A DNA stretch of 43,614 bases, taken from positions 1 through 43,614 of the forward strand of contig JAEYOJ010000029.1 of assembly GCA_023411815.1 (NCBI GenBank). Reading direction: 5' to 3'. This document shows positions 23,801-30,599 of the stretch, one piece after another. Made by a program: the position numbers and the translations under genes. Under the pieces are notes generated by a model, which saw only the letters and a program-made list of their open reading frames with translations, had not been told where the DNA came from and did no database searches. The stretch is from Pseudomonadota bacterium. GTDB taxonomy: Bacteria > Desulfobacterota > Desulfovibrionia > Desulfovibrionales > Desulfovibrionaceae. How positions within the stretch are numbered: the stretch's first letter is position 1; each line of letters begins with the position of its first letter.

Positions 23801-24010
23801 GCGCACCAGGTCGCAGGCCATGGCTTGGTGGCTGTAGAGCTTGGAAATGGACCGCGCGGCCAAAAGGCCCTGCACGAGCCTGGGCCATGGCCGGCGCGTC
23901 TGGGCCATGCTCTCGGCCCGCTCGGGCAGGATTTCGTGATGGACGACCTGATCCCCGTAGGGGTCGTCCTTGGCCAGGCTGGCCAGAAAGTCATGGATGG
24001 TCGGGTTCAT
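20885..24010 (-). CDS. MrfA-like DEAD/DEAH helicase fused to MrfB-like DEDDy exonuclease
   Basis: A 1041-residue DNA repair protein. The helicase part (about 1-740) has Walker A ATPTASGKS (near 80), DEVH (near 190), FCSATIGN, motif VI QRGGRVGRK and a C-terminal five-Cys cluster CPCELGCPSC...C (near 709-728), as in Bacillus MrfA (YprA). After a Pro/Gly-rich linker (about 742-860) comes an RNase H-like exonuclease (about 862-1041) with DVE, NIRRFD and YCRAD, giving D-x-E, D and Y-x3-D, like MrfB (YprB). In Bacillus these are two genes acting together in mitomycin C repair. The linker is encoded by paired-hairpin repeat DNA (21440-21770). The frame opens 39 codons earlier, but the ATG at 24010 (MNPTIHDFL) fits the family start. 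Confidence 0.85.
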   Translation of the reverse strand: MNPTIHDFLASLAKDDPYGDQVVHHEILPERAESMAQTRRPWPRLVQGLLAARSISKLYSHQAMACDLVRAGRHVVVATPTASGKSLTYTLPVIEQSLVMPDSKALWLFPLKALAQDQLRSFNELTALLPPDVRPGAAIYDGDTPDRRRRKLREEPPGVLLTNPEMLHLSLLPHHSTWAAFWAGLTHVVVDEVHTYRGVMGSHMAMLFRRMLRMCRYYGSRPTFVFCSATIGNPGELANLLTGLQAEVILDSGAPQGRRHFLFMDPAASAATAAIRLLRQALERGLRTIVYCQSRKMTELIAIWAAEKSGEFKERISAYRAGFLPEERRDIEARMSSGDLLAVVTTSALELGIDIGALDLCILVGYPGTIMATLQRGGRVGRKQQESAVVLIAQEDALDQYFLRHPEDFFNRPPESAVLNPANPVIVTRHLDCAAAELPLRMDEPMLQEEGIAQVAQDMLQQGLLLQSADGRQLHSRRKRPHREVDLRGAGGTMVIEVDGQVIGQIDEHRAFREAHDGAVYLHRGETYVVDRLDLPGRRALAHKARVGYYTRVRGEKATEILRVHGARQVLDTRVHHGRLRVTETITGYEKRRTSDGKLLTIVPLDLPPQSFETDGLWIEIPPEVQAAAEEERHHFMGGIHAVEHAAIGILPLLVMCDRNDLGGISIPFHPQVNSAAVFVYDGAPGGVGLSRLAFTKAEELLVKTLAVVRECPCELGCPSCVHSPKCGSGNRPISKDAAAFVLKLLCGESGRALPSPNPTHQGGRPPGPAMFRSDEALEDSGLIAPANGSSLVGRRPTGERGGGFAGALTGEDAAASPTAFEASPGPSEQRPPAAQRGVRGDEFPRQGSGGGAPGSPSHSLSRFVVLDVETRRSAAEVGGWHRARDMGVSVAVAYDSASDEFHTFGQDELGGLCELLDGVELVVGFNIRRFDYAVLSGCVEYDFLRLKTLDMLEHVKRRLGYRLALDHLASATLGVGKSADGLQALAWWKEGRVELIAEYCRADVRITRDLYLFGRDKGHLLFKNKAGSLVRLPVDWAGGV
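21447..21494 (-). repeat. Paired-hairpin repeat inside the coding sequence, exonuclease side
   Basis: Two hairpins: CCGGGGGC/GCCCCCGG (21447-21454 with 21458-21465) and CCGGGGG/CCCCCGG (21473-21479 with 21488-21494), linked by acccctg. The design matches the intergenic paired hairpins. It is translated as part of the linker directly before the exonuclease domain. Confidence 0.75.
21652..21695. repeat. Perfect 17-bp inverted repeat inside the coding sequence
   Basis: Arms 21652-21668 and 21679-21695 are perfect reverse complements (CCGGAGCGATGAGGCCC on the left) around a 10-base loop. It lies in the middle of the repeat-derived linker of the helicase-exonuclease gene. Confidence 0.95.
21708..21762 (-). 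repeat. Paired-hairpin repeat inside the coding sequence, helicase side
   Basis: Two perfect stems, 9 bp (21708-21716 with 21720-21728) and 10 bp (21740-21749 with 21753-21762). Read on the coding (minus) strand it is CGGGGAGGGC-loop-GCCCTCCCCG, then AACCCCACCCA, then the second stem and GGACCC. This is the same order and linker as intergenic copies A, B and C. It encodes SGRALPSPNPTHQGGRPPGP. Confidence 0.85.
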
Positions 24011-24318
24011 GCGTGCTCGTTGGGCCGAAGGCTGTTGCGGCGCGCCGGGAAAGCGGAAATGAGGGAATGCCGCGCCGTGTGGCTGATCCGGGACGATACT
24101 ACATAAGGCGCGCGGGCCGTGGAGCAAGGGGCCGCCTGGAGACGTGCATCGGGAGGTCGCCGGTGCACGACAGCCTAGCGCCTATCGCCGCGGGAGCCAA
24201 GCCCGGTCTGTATGACGCCATTTACCTTCCGCCTGTTTTCTTCTACAAGGCTGGTCCAGGAAAGCCTCTCCCCTGGCTTTCGACCGGCAACAACCATCCG
24301 TCTGCACGAGGTGCGCGC
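24011..24318. other. Divergent intergenic region, helicase-exonuclease / aminotransferase
   Basis: 308 bases between divergent genes. Both promoters should be here. I see no repeat, no clear -35/-10 pair and no SOS (LexA) box upstream of the repair gene. Confidence 0.5.
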
Positions 24319-25494
24319 ATGAAGATCGCCTCCCGGCTGGCCAAGATCAAGCCTTCGGCCACCCTGGCCTTGAACGCCAAGACTCAGGAAATGCGCGCCC
24401 AAGGGCGCAACGTCGTGTCCCTGGCCGTGGGCGAGCCGGATTTCCCGACGCCCGAGCACATCTGCCGGGCGGCCAAGGAGGCCATCGACGCGCGCTTCAC
24501 CCGCTACACCGCCGTGCCGGGCATTCCCGAGTTGCGCAAGGCAGTGGCCGGCTATTACGCCACGTTCTACGGGGTGGAGGCGCCCATGGAGGCGGCCATG
24601 GTCTCCAACGGCGGCAAGCAGGTGCTCTACAATCTGTTCATGGCCCTGCTGGAGCCCGGCGACGAAGTGCTCGTGCCCGCGCCCTACTGGGTGAGCTACC
24701 CGGCCATGGTCGAGCTGGCCGACGCCAGGCCCGTGTTCGTAAAGGCCGGGGCCGAGGCCTGTTTCAAGATCACGCCCGAAAGCTTGGAGCGCGCCCGCAC
24801 GCCCCGCACGCGCATGCTCATCCTCAACACGCCCTCCAACCCCACGGGCTGTCATTACAGCCAGGCCGAACTGGACGCCATCGCCGACTGGGCCGTGGCT
24901 CACGACGTGTTCATCGTATCCGACGAGGTCTACGACCGCCTGGTCTACTCCCCGGCCCAGCCAAGCTCCCTTGCCGGGCTGTGGAAGCGCCAGCCCGAGC
25001 GGGTGGCCATCGTTGGCGCGCTGTCCAAGACCTTCGCCATGACCGGCTGGCGCCTGGGCTTCGTCCTGGCCCATCCCGACCTCATCAAGACGCTGACCAA
25101 GATCCAGGGCCAGTCCACCTCCAACGTGTGTTCCATCACCCAGAAGGCCGCCCTGGCCGCCCTCACGGGCCCTTGGGACATCGTGGAGGAGATGAAGAAA
25201 GCCTTCGTGCGCCGCCGCGACATGGTCATGGACATCATCGCCACCTGGCCAGGAGCCATATGTCCCAAGCCCGACGGAGCGTTCTACGTGTTCCCCAACC
25301 TGCGCGCGTTCATGACGGGAGACACTCCCGATTCGGCCAGCCTGTGCCAGAAGATCCTGGAGCAGGCCGAGGTGGCCCTCGTGCCGGGCTCGGCCTTCGG
25401 CGACGACGACTGCGTGCGCTTCTCCTACGCCCTGGACGACGAAACCCTGGCCCGCTCCATGGACAAGGTGGGCCGAGTGCTTATGAAACGCTGA
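24319..25494 (+). CDS. Aspartate aminotransferase-type PLP enzyme (class I)
   Basis: A 391-residue aminotransferase of fold type I, subgroup I-gamma, which transfers amino groups between aspartate (or related amino acids) and 2-oxoglutarate. Visible markers: SLAVGEPDFPTPEHI (near 34), the YTAVPGIPELRKAV substrate region, NTPSNPTG near 170, SDEVYDRLVY, and the PLP lysine Lys237 in ALSKTFAMTGWRLGF. The late VRFSYALDDE carries the substrate-binding arginine. The length is normal. The frame is open far upstream, but the ATG at 24319, with GAGG eight bases before it, begins the usual MKIASRLAKIKPSATL N-terminus. Aspartate versus aromatic or prephenate preference cannot be told. Confidence 0.92.
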   Translation: MKIASRLAKIKPSATLALNAKTQEMRAQGRNVVSLAVGEPDFPTPEHICRAAKEAIDARFTRYTAVPGIPELRKAVAGYYATFYGVEAPMEAAMVSNGGKQVLYNLFMALLEPGDEVLVPAPYWVSYPAMVELADARPVFVKAGAEACFKITPESLERARTPRTRMLILNTPSNPTGCHYSQAELDAIADWAVAHDVFIVSDEVYDRLVYSPAQPSSLAGLWKRQPERVAIVGALSKTFAMTGWRLGFVLAHPDLIKTLTKIQGQSTSNVCSITQKAALAALTGPWDIVEEMKKAFVRRRDMVMDIIATWPGAICPKPDGAFYVFPNLRAFMTGDTPDSASLCQKILEQAEVALVPGSAFGDDDCVRFSYALDDETLARSMDKVGRVLMKR

Positions 25495-25585
25495 CGGGCA
25501 GGGGCGCCGCCGCTCCGTTCCCGTTGCGCGCTGCAGGCGAGCCGGACATTTCCGCGCCGTGCGGCCTTCAGCGCGCCTAGCCACA

Positions 25586-27043
25586 ATGACTGAAACAGAA
25601 CAGCGCCAGCGCAACGCCTCGGGGGCGAGCCCCTTCCAACTCGTGAAGCTCCTGTCCTGGAGCTTCTTCGTGCTCATTGTCGGCATCAACCTCATGCTGT
25701 CCATCTTCCTGGCGGACTACGCCAAGCACACCCTGCTGAAGAAGCAGGAGGAGTTCGCCCTGTTGCTGGCGGAGAACCTGAACCACCAGATCTTCCAGCG
25801 CTTCACCCTGCCCACGCTCATCGGCTTCGGCCGCATCGAGCTGCGCCAGAAGGCCCAGTTCGAACGCCTGGACAAGACCGTCAGGTCCACCATCCACAGC
25901 TTCCACGTCATCGAGGTGCGCATCTACGACTTCGAGCAGACCGTGGCCTATTCCACGAACCCGAATCTGGTGGGCCAGGAGGGGCTGGCCGGGCATACGG
26001 TCAAGTTCGCCCTGGACAGCGGGCAGTACAGCTTCGAGGTCATCAACTTCAACCCCACGTACCGCGCCTTCTTCAGCCCGGAGCTGGAGAAGGGCAGCGC
26101 GGTCATGCGCACCGTCTACACCCTGCGCGCCGAGCGCAGGCTGGACGCGCCCGAGCGCGCCGGCCCCATCATCGGCGTGCTCGAATTCACCCAGGACATT
26201 ACCGACGTCTACAGCACGGTCATCATTTTCCAGCGCATCATTGTCCTGGCCTCGATTCTGTCATCGCTGGGCCTGTTCTTCATGCTCCTGCTCATGATCC
26301 GCCGCGCGGACCGGCTGGCCGCCCAGCGCACGCGGGAGAAGGAGATGCTCGAACGCGACCTGCACCAGAGCGAGAAGATGGCCAGCATGGGCCGCATGGT
26401 CTCGGGCATCGCCCACGAGATACGCAATCCCCTGGGCATCATTCGCTCCAGCGCCGAGTTGCTGCTCGGCAAATCGCAGCGCGAGGACCCCAAGGGCTCC
26501 AACACGCGCATCCTGCAGGCCATCTTCGACGAGTCCAAGCGTCTGTCCCGCACGGTCAACGATTTCCTGGACTATGCCAGGCCCAAGCCGCCCAAGCTGG
26601 CGCCCGTGGATGTGGCCCAGGTGCTGGATCAGATGGCCATGTTCCTGGAATCCAAGCTCCAGCAGCAGGGTGTTTCGCTGGTCAGGGAGTACGCGCCCGG
26701 AGCCGTGATCATGGCCGACCGCGACCTGCTCTACCGCGCTTTCTACAACCTGGTGGCCAATTCCTTGGAGTCCCTGAACGGCCCCGGCAAAATCAGGATT
26801 TCGGTCAATGCGGCCGACGGGCAGGTTGTGGTAAACATCGAGGACAACGGCCCCGGTTTCGCCCCCGAGGCCATGGAGAAGCTGCGCGATCCGTTCTTCA
26901 CCACCAAGGACTCGGGCACGGGCCTGGGCCTGACCATAGTTGACACCATCCTTGGCGGGCATGGCGCGCAAATGCTATTGGGCAACAATCCCGAGGGCGG
27001 CGCCCGCGTGGAGATAACCTTCCCCGCCGCGAAGTCACGATAG
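25586..27043 (+). CDS. Membrane sensor histidine kinase (NtrB-like) of a two-component pair
   Basis: A 485-residue inner-membrane kinase. Two membrane helices (about 22-44 and 205-230) enclose a periplasmic sensor domain of about 160 residues with no family I can name. The transmitter has the phosphorylated His277 in SGIAHEIRNPLG, an N box (YNLVANSLES), and G boxes EDNGPGF and GTGLGLTIV. The ATG at 25586 is used; a GTG nine codons earlier is also open, and neither has a strong ribosome site. The cognate sigma-54 activator starts seven bases after the stop, so the two form one operon. The signal is unknown. Confidence 0.9.
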   Translation: MTETEQRQRNASGASPFQLVKLLSWSFFVLIVGINLMLSIFLADYAKHTLLKKQEEFALLLAENLNHQIFQRFTLPTLIGFGRIELRQKAQFERLDKTVRSTIHSFHVIEVRIYDFEQTVAYSTNPNLVGQEGLAGHTVKFALDSGQYSFEVINFNPTYRAFFSPELEKGSAVMRTVYTLRAERRLDAPERAGPIIGVLEFTQDITDVYSTVIIFQRIIVLASILSSLGLFFMLLLMIRRADRLAAQRTREKEMLERDLHQSEKMASMGRMVSGIAHEIRNPLGIIRSSAELLLGKSQREDPKGSNTRILQAIFDESKRLSRTVNDFLDYARPKPPKLAPVDVAQVLDQMAMFLESKLQQQGVSLVREYAPGAVIMADRDLLYRAFYNLVANSLESLNGPGKIRISVNAADGQVVVNIEDNGPGFAPEAMEKLRDPFFTTKDSGTGLGLTIVDTILGGHGAQMLLGNNPEGGARVEITFPAAKSR

Positions 27044-27050
27044 GAGCGCC

Positions 27051-28424
27051 ATGGCCGACACCATTCTGGTCATCGACGACGAGCAGAACTACCTGCTCGT
27101 GCTGAGCACGCTGCTGGAGGACCAGGGCTACAACGTCACGGCCATCCCCGATCCCGAGACGGCCCTGGCCTACCTGGAGGAATCCGAGGTGGACGTGGTC
27201 ATCACGGACATGAAGATGCCCAAGCTCTCTGGCAAGCAGGTCCTGGAGCATGTGCGGCGCAACTATCCGCAGGTGCCCGTGCTCATCATGACCGCCTTCG
27301 GCTCCATCGAGGCCGCGGTGGAGGCCATGCGCGTGGGCGCCTTCGACTACATCTCCAAGCCCTTCTCCAATGACGAGCTGCTCCTGTCCGTGGCCAAGGC
27401 CGTGCAGTTCGCCCGCGCCCGGCAGCAGAACCGGCTGCTCCTGGAATCCATGAGCAAGCAGTTCGGCGTGGGCAACATCATCGGCGGCAGCCGGCCCATG
27501 CGCCGGGTGCTGGAGATGATCCAGCGCGCCGGCCCAACAAGGTCCACGGTGCTCGTCTCCGGCGAGTCGGGCACGGGCAAGGAGCTTGTGGCCAGGGCCA
27601 TCCACCTGACCTCGCCGCGCAAGGACCAGCCCTTCGTCTCGGTCAACTGCATGGCCCTCAATCCCGGCGTGCTGGAAAGCGAGCTGTTCGGCCACGAGAA
27701 GGGTTCCTTCACCGGCGCAGTCGCCCGCAAACGGGGCCGTTTCGAGCTGGCCGACGGCGGCACGCTCTTCCTGGACGAGATCGGCGAGCTGTCGCCCGAA
27801 ACGCAGGTCAAGCTCCTGCGCGTGCTCCAGGAGCGGCGCTTCGAGCGCGTTGGCGGCGTGGAGCCCATCGAGGTGGACATCCGCGTGGTGGCGGCCACCA
27901 ACAAGAACCTGCAAAAGGCCGTGAACGAAGGGGCCTTCCGCGAAGACCTCTTCTACAGGCTCAACGTCGTGCACATCGAGATGCCGCCCCTGCGCGAGAG
28001 GCGCGAGGACATCCCGCTGCTGGCCATGCACTTCCTCCAGAAGTTCGCCCGCGAGAACCAGAAGAGCTTCAAGGGCTTCGCTCCCGAGGCCCTGAACTAC
28101 CTGCAAGGCTTCGACTGGCCCGGCAACGTGCGCCAGTTGGAGAACGTCATCGAGCGCAGCGTGGTGCTGGCCGACACGGAAACCATAGGCGTGGAGGACC
28201 TGCCCGCCGAGATCAAGGACGAGGAAGCCCAGTACAAGTCCGCCGTGGACATGCTGCCCACGCGCATCAACCTGCCGGATACCCTGGAAAAGATCGAGGC
28301 CGCGCTCATCCGCCGCGCCCTGGCCAAGTCCGAGTTCGTGCAGGTCAAGGCCGCCGAGCTGCTCGGCGTGTCCAAAAGCCTGCTCGCCTACAAGCTCAAG
28401 AAGTACAAGATCATAGTGCACTAG
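27051..28424 (+). CDS. Sigma-54-dependent response regulator (NtrC/AtoC type)
   Basis: A 457-residue transcription activator. The receiver domain (1-120) has the phosphorylated Asp53 in VVITDMKMP and the conserved Lys in YISKPFS. The AAA+ domain (about 140-380) has Walker A GESGTGKE and Walker B LFLDEIGE; the sigma-54 contact loop reads GSFTGA rather than the common GAFTGA. A Fis-type HTH closes the protein (KAAELLGVSKSLLAYKLKKYKI). GGAGCGCC precedes the ATG. It is co-transcribed with the membrane kinase just upstream. I found no clear sigma-54 promoter in the window, so its targets are unknown. Confidence 0.93.
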   Translation: MADTILVIDDEQNYLLVLSTLLEDQGYNVTAIPDPETALAYLEESEVDVVITDMKMPKLSGKQVLEHVRRNYPQVPVLIMTAFGSIEAAVEAMRVGAFDYISKPFSNDELLLSVAKAVQFARARQQNRLLLESMSKQFGVGNIIGGSRPMRRVLEMIQRAGPTRSTVLVSGESGTGKELVARAIHLTSPRKDQPFVSVNCMALNPGVLESELFGHEKGSFTGAVARKRGRFELADGGTLFLDEIGELSPETQVKLLRVLQERRFERVGGVEPIEVDIRVVAATNKNLQKAVNEGAFREDLFYRLNVVHIEMPPLRERREDIPLLAMHFLQKFARENQKSFKGFAPEALNYLQGFDWPGNVRQLENVIERSVVLADTETIGVEDLPAEIKDEEAQYKSAVDMLPTRINLPDTLEKIEAALIRRALAKSEFVQVKAAELLGVSKSLLAYKLKKYKIIVH

Positions 28425-28449
28425 CGGGGAGAGGGCGAAGAGGTTTTTC

Positions 28450-28613
28450 CCAAAGGGGCGAGGCCCCTTTGGAATCCCTTTTTCCGGCCTGCGTTCACGC
28501 ATTGTCATGCGCCGGTCACGGCTCGGGCCTGGGCGTGAATTGTTAAAGCATACGGGGTCCAGGGGGATTATCCCCCTGGTGAGTGGGATCCGGGGAGGGC
28601 AACGCCCTTTCCG
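28450..28613 (-). repeat. Dispersed three-hairpin repeat, copy B
   Basis: The reverse-complement partner of copy A. It has the 10-bp stem CCAAAGGGGC/GCCCCTTTGG (28450-28472), the 8-bp stem CCAGGGGG/CCCCCTGG (28559-28579), and CGGGGAGGGC with GCCCTTTCCG (28591-28613). Bases 28450-28492 are identical to 2463-2505 in reverse, and the middle shares blocks such as CGCCCAG.CCCGAGCCG and ACCGGCG. It lies between the convergent sigma-54 activator and nucleoside-recognition genes. Confidence 0.8.
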
Positions 28614-28638
28614 CTTCTCAGGCTGGCGGCTACTGGCC

Positions 28639-29631
28639 TCAGGCCACGCTGCGGCCCAGGCGTCTTTCGAAAACCGGGTCGGCCATGCGGCGGGTCAGGC
28701 GCACCAGCAGGGCAACGGCGGCGAGCGACAGCAGCAGCCGGCCCCAGAGGATGCCCGAGGTGTGCGCGCCGAGCAGCATCATGAGCAGGGTGTCCTCGAA
28801 CAGGGAGTGGCACAGGCCCATGAGCGACACGGCGTAGAACACGTCGCGCTTGCTTACGCCGCCCGACTTTGCTTCGTCTATGATGAGACCGCCGCCGTAT
28901 GACAGGCCCATGGTCAGGCCGACGATCGTGATGGTCGAGGCGGTGGGTCCGATTCCGAGCAGGCGCAGCAGTGGGCTGAGCACGCGGTTCATGGCCTCGG
29001 TGGCGCGGATTCGCTCCAGCAGGCGCACGAAGGCCACCAGGCCCAGGATGATGAGGAAGATGGAGGCGAAGTTGCGCGCCTGTCCCATGGCCCAGGCGGT
29101 CAGCGACGGGTCGGTCTGCGCCGCCGGCTGCCATAGCATTCGCGCGGGCTCCTGCAAAACGTCCAGGGAGGAGTAGGTCGTGTGGAGGATCGCTCCGAAG
29201 GCCAGGGCGCCCAGGAAGCGCAACCCGAGCTGGAAGCCGAGGCGCGTGCCCGAGCGCTGGGCGATGCGCAGCTCCACGGGCAGCCCATGAGCCACCAGGA
29301 TCATGGTCGAGAGCACCGTGACCTGGGCCACGCTGAGGGGCTCGGCCAGGGGCAGCGAGGCGAAGACCAGGATGCCGGAATAGATGTTGTTGAGCATGGC
29401 CGTGGCCCAGACCAGGCCCGTCTCGGCGGGCAGGCCCACAAGGCTCATGAGCGGGGCCAGCGGGCGGGCCAGCCAGGCGATGGCGCCAAGCTCCTGGAGG
29501 ATCTTCACGGCGATGACCACGGGCACCATGATCTTGAACAGCTCGAGGCTGATGCGTATGGAATCGCGTACGATGCGCGTCAGCGAAGCGCCGAGGGAAG
29601 GATGATGCCTGGGGGAGTCGGGAGTGCTCAT
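28639..29631 (-). CDS. Nucleoside-recognition (Gate) domain membrane protein
   Basis: A 330-residue inner-membrane protein with two related halves of the nucleoside-recognition/Gate type. FKIMVPVVIAVKILQELG (residues 32-49) opens the first half; GLSYGGGLIIDEAKSGGVSKRDVFYAVSLMGLCHSLFED (residues 242-280), with its conserved glycines and acidic residues, marks the second. About eight to ten helices are visible. Relatives include the SpmA/SpmB sporulation pair and FeoB gate segments; single-gene forms in Gram-negative bacteria have no settled function and may move small solutes. The ribosome site is weak. Monocistronic: converges with the sigma-54 activator and follows a lone receiver gene on the same strand by 111 bases. 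Confidence 0.8.
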   Translation of the reverse strand: MSTPDSPRHHPSLGASLTRIVRDSIRISLELFKIMVPVVIAVKILQELGAIAWLARPLAPLMSLVGLPAETGLVWATAMLNNIYSGILVFASLPLAEPLSVAQVTVLSTMILVAHGLPVELRIAQRSGTRLGFQLGLRFLGALAFGAILHTTYSSLDVLQEPARMLWQPAAQTDPSLTAWAMGQARNFASIFLIILGLVAFVRLLERIRATEAMNRVLSPLLRLLGIGPTASTITIVGLTMGLSYGGGLIIDEAKSGGVSKRDVFYAVSLMGLCHSLFEDTLLMMLLGAHTSGILWGRLLLSLAAVALLVRLTRRMADPVFERRLGRSVA

Positions 29632-29742
29632 GGACGGTCCGGGACGTTGCGGGTAAGGGTGTCGCGCTTATAGTCCTCGGCGGCATGAACCGCAAGACCG
29701 CGCTCGGGGCGCGGTTTTGGAAAGCGAAGGATCGCGGACGGA

Positions 29743-30111
29743 TCAGGCCATGGCCAGGGTGCTGACCGTGGTCAGGAGCGCGTCGCGGCTGATGGGCTTG
29801 GCCAGCACCGCGTTGGCGCCGAAGATCTTGGCCAGGTCGAGATAGTCCAGCCTGCCTATGGAGCCGCCTCCGGATATCGCCAGGATCTTGCAGGGCGTCT
29901 TCCGTCCCTTGATCTCTCGAATCGTCTCGAAACCGTCCTTGCGGGGCATGAAGATATCGACGATAACCAGGTCCGCGGGCCTTCTCTCCAGGCTTCGCAG
30001 GGCGGCCTCTCCATCTTCGGCCTCGCTAACGTGAAAACCTTCCTTCTCCAGGAAACGGCGCATGAACGCTCTGATGATCGCGTCGTCGTCGATGACAAGG
30101 ATTTTATGCAT
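29743..30111 (-). CDS. Single-domain response regulator (receiver only)
   Basis: A 122-residue stand-alone receiver. IDDD at 8-10 forms the acidic pocket, Asp52 in IVDIFMPRKDG is the phosphorylation site, and Lys in AKPIS is conserved. The usual Thr/Ser switch position reads AISGGGSIG, with Ser in place. There is no output domain, so it acts by protein contact or as a phosphate shuttle. AGGGAGG lies just before the ATG, and a promoter with an overlapping dyad lies at 30156-30191. A kinase partner is not obvious; the hybrid kinase 500 bases away is one candidate. Confidence 0.92.
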   Translation of the reverse strand: MHKILVIDDDAIIRAFMRRFLEKEGFHVSEAEDGEAALRSLERRPADLVIVDIFMPRKDGFETIREIKGRKTPCKILAISGGGSIGRLDYLDLAKIFGANAVLAKPISRDALLTTVSTLAMA

Positions 30112-30155
30112 GGCCAGCCTCCCTGAGAATACAAGGCAATACCCATGGAAGACCA

Positions 30156-30191
30156 GCTATAGCATATTGCGAAACTGTGACAATCAGTTTC
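30156..30191 (-). promoter_or_regulatory. Promoter of the receiver gene with an overlapping dyad operator
   Basis: On the minus strand TTGTCA (30183-30178), 16 bases, TATAGC (30161-30156). A perfect dyad, GAAACTG (30171-30177) and CAGTTTC (30185-30191) with a 7-base spacer, is centred on the -35 box. Because the gap to the divergent 124-residue gene is only 90 bases, a bound protein could affect both genes. Confidence 0.6.
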
Positions 30192-30201
30192 TGGTGACGC
30201 C

Positions 30202-30576
30202 ATGAACGATGAAGTCAAAAAGCTTGCAACAGTCATTGAGAACATGACTTCCACGGCGCGGGAGCATGCCGCTGCGCGCGATCGGCTTGGCTGGTGGGTC
30301 GTATTGTGCGGCGGTGCATTGGAACCCGACGATTTCGACCAGCGCGAGCTCATGCGCGAAAGGCTGGTCGCGCTGGCGCGTGATCTCGGCATCGGGCTGC
30401 GGGAACATGTCTGGGTCTGGGACGAGCTCAACCAGGCCCAGCTGGTCGTGGGGCGGTTTCCGTCCTACGAGCAGGCCATGGAACACGCCGAGCTTCTGAG
30501 CGGGCGCGTCAAGGGAGTCTGTGACGGCGTGGCCGTGCGGGTCATGCAGGAGTTGGAAGAGAAAGGCAGGGGTTAG
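30202..30576 (+). CDS. Small soluble protein, function unknown
   Basis: A 124-residue acidic cytoplasmic protein with no signal or membrane segment. An N-terminal helix (MNDEVKKLATVIENMTSTAREHAAAR) leads to an alternating alpha/beta core (WWVVLCGGALEPDDF, REHVWVWDELNQAQLVVGRFPS) and a last helix with VRVMQELEEK. I do not recognise the family. The ATG at 30202 has only a weak ribosome site (GGTGA). It is transcribed divergently from the lone receiver with a shared operator dyad, and converges with the hybrid kinase, so a link to signalling is plausible but unproven. Confidence 0.75.
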   Translation: MNDEVKKLATVIENMTSTAREHAAARDRLGWWVVLCGGALEPDDFDQRELMRERLVALARDLGIGLREHVWVWDELNQAQLVVGRFPSYEQAMEHAELLSGRVKGVCDGVAVRVMQELEEKGRG

Positions 30577-30578
30577 AA

Positions 30579-30597
30579 CATCTTGCTTTTGAAGATG
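30579..30597. terminator. Weak hairpin between convergent genes
   Basis: CATCTT (30579-30584) with AAGATG (30592-30597), 7-nt loop, filling the 23-base gap between the 124-residue gene and the hybrid kinase. Confidence 0.35.
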
Positions 30598-30599
30598 CC

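Noticed and set aside
24011..24127. 39-codon N-terminal extension of the helicase-exonuclease
   Set aside because: Composition resembles intergenic DNA, and family proteins begin near the MNPTIHDFL methionine.
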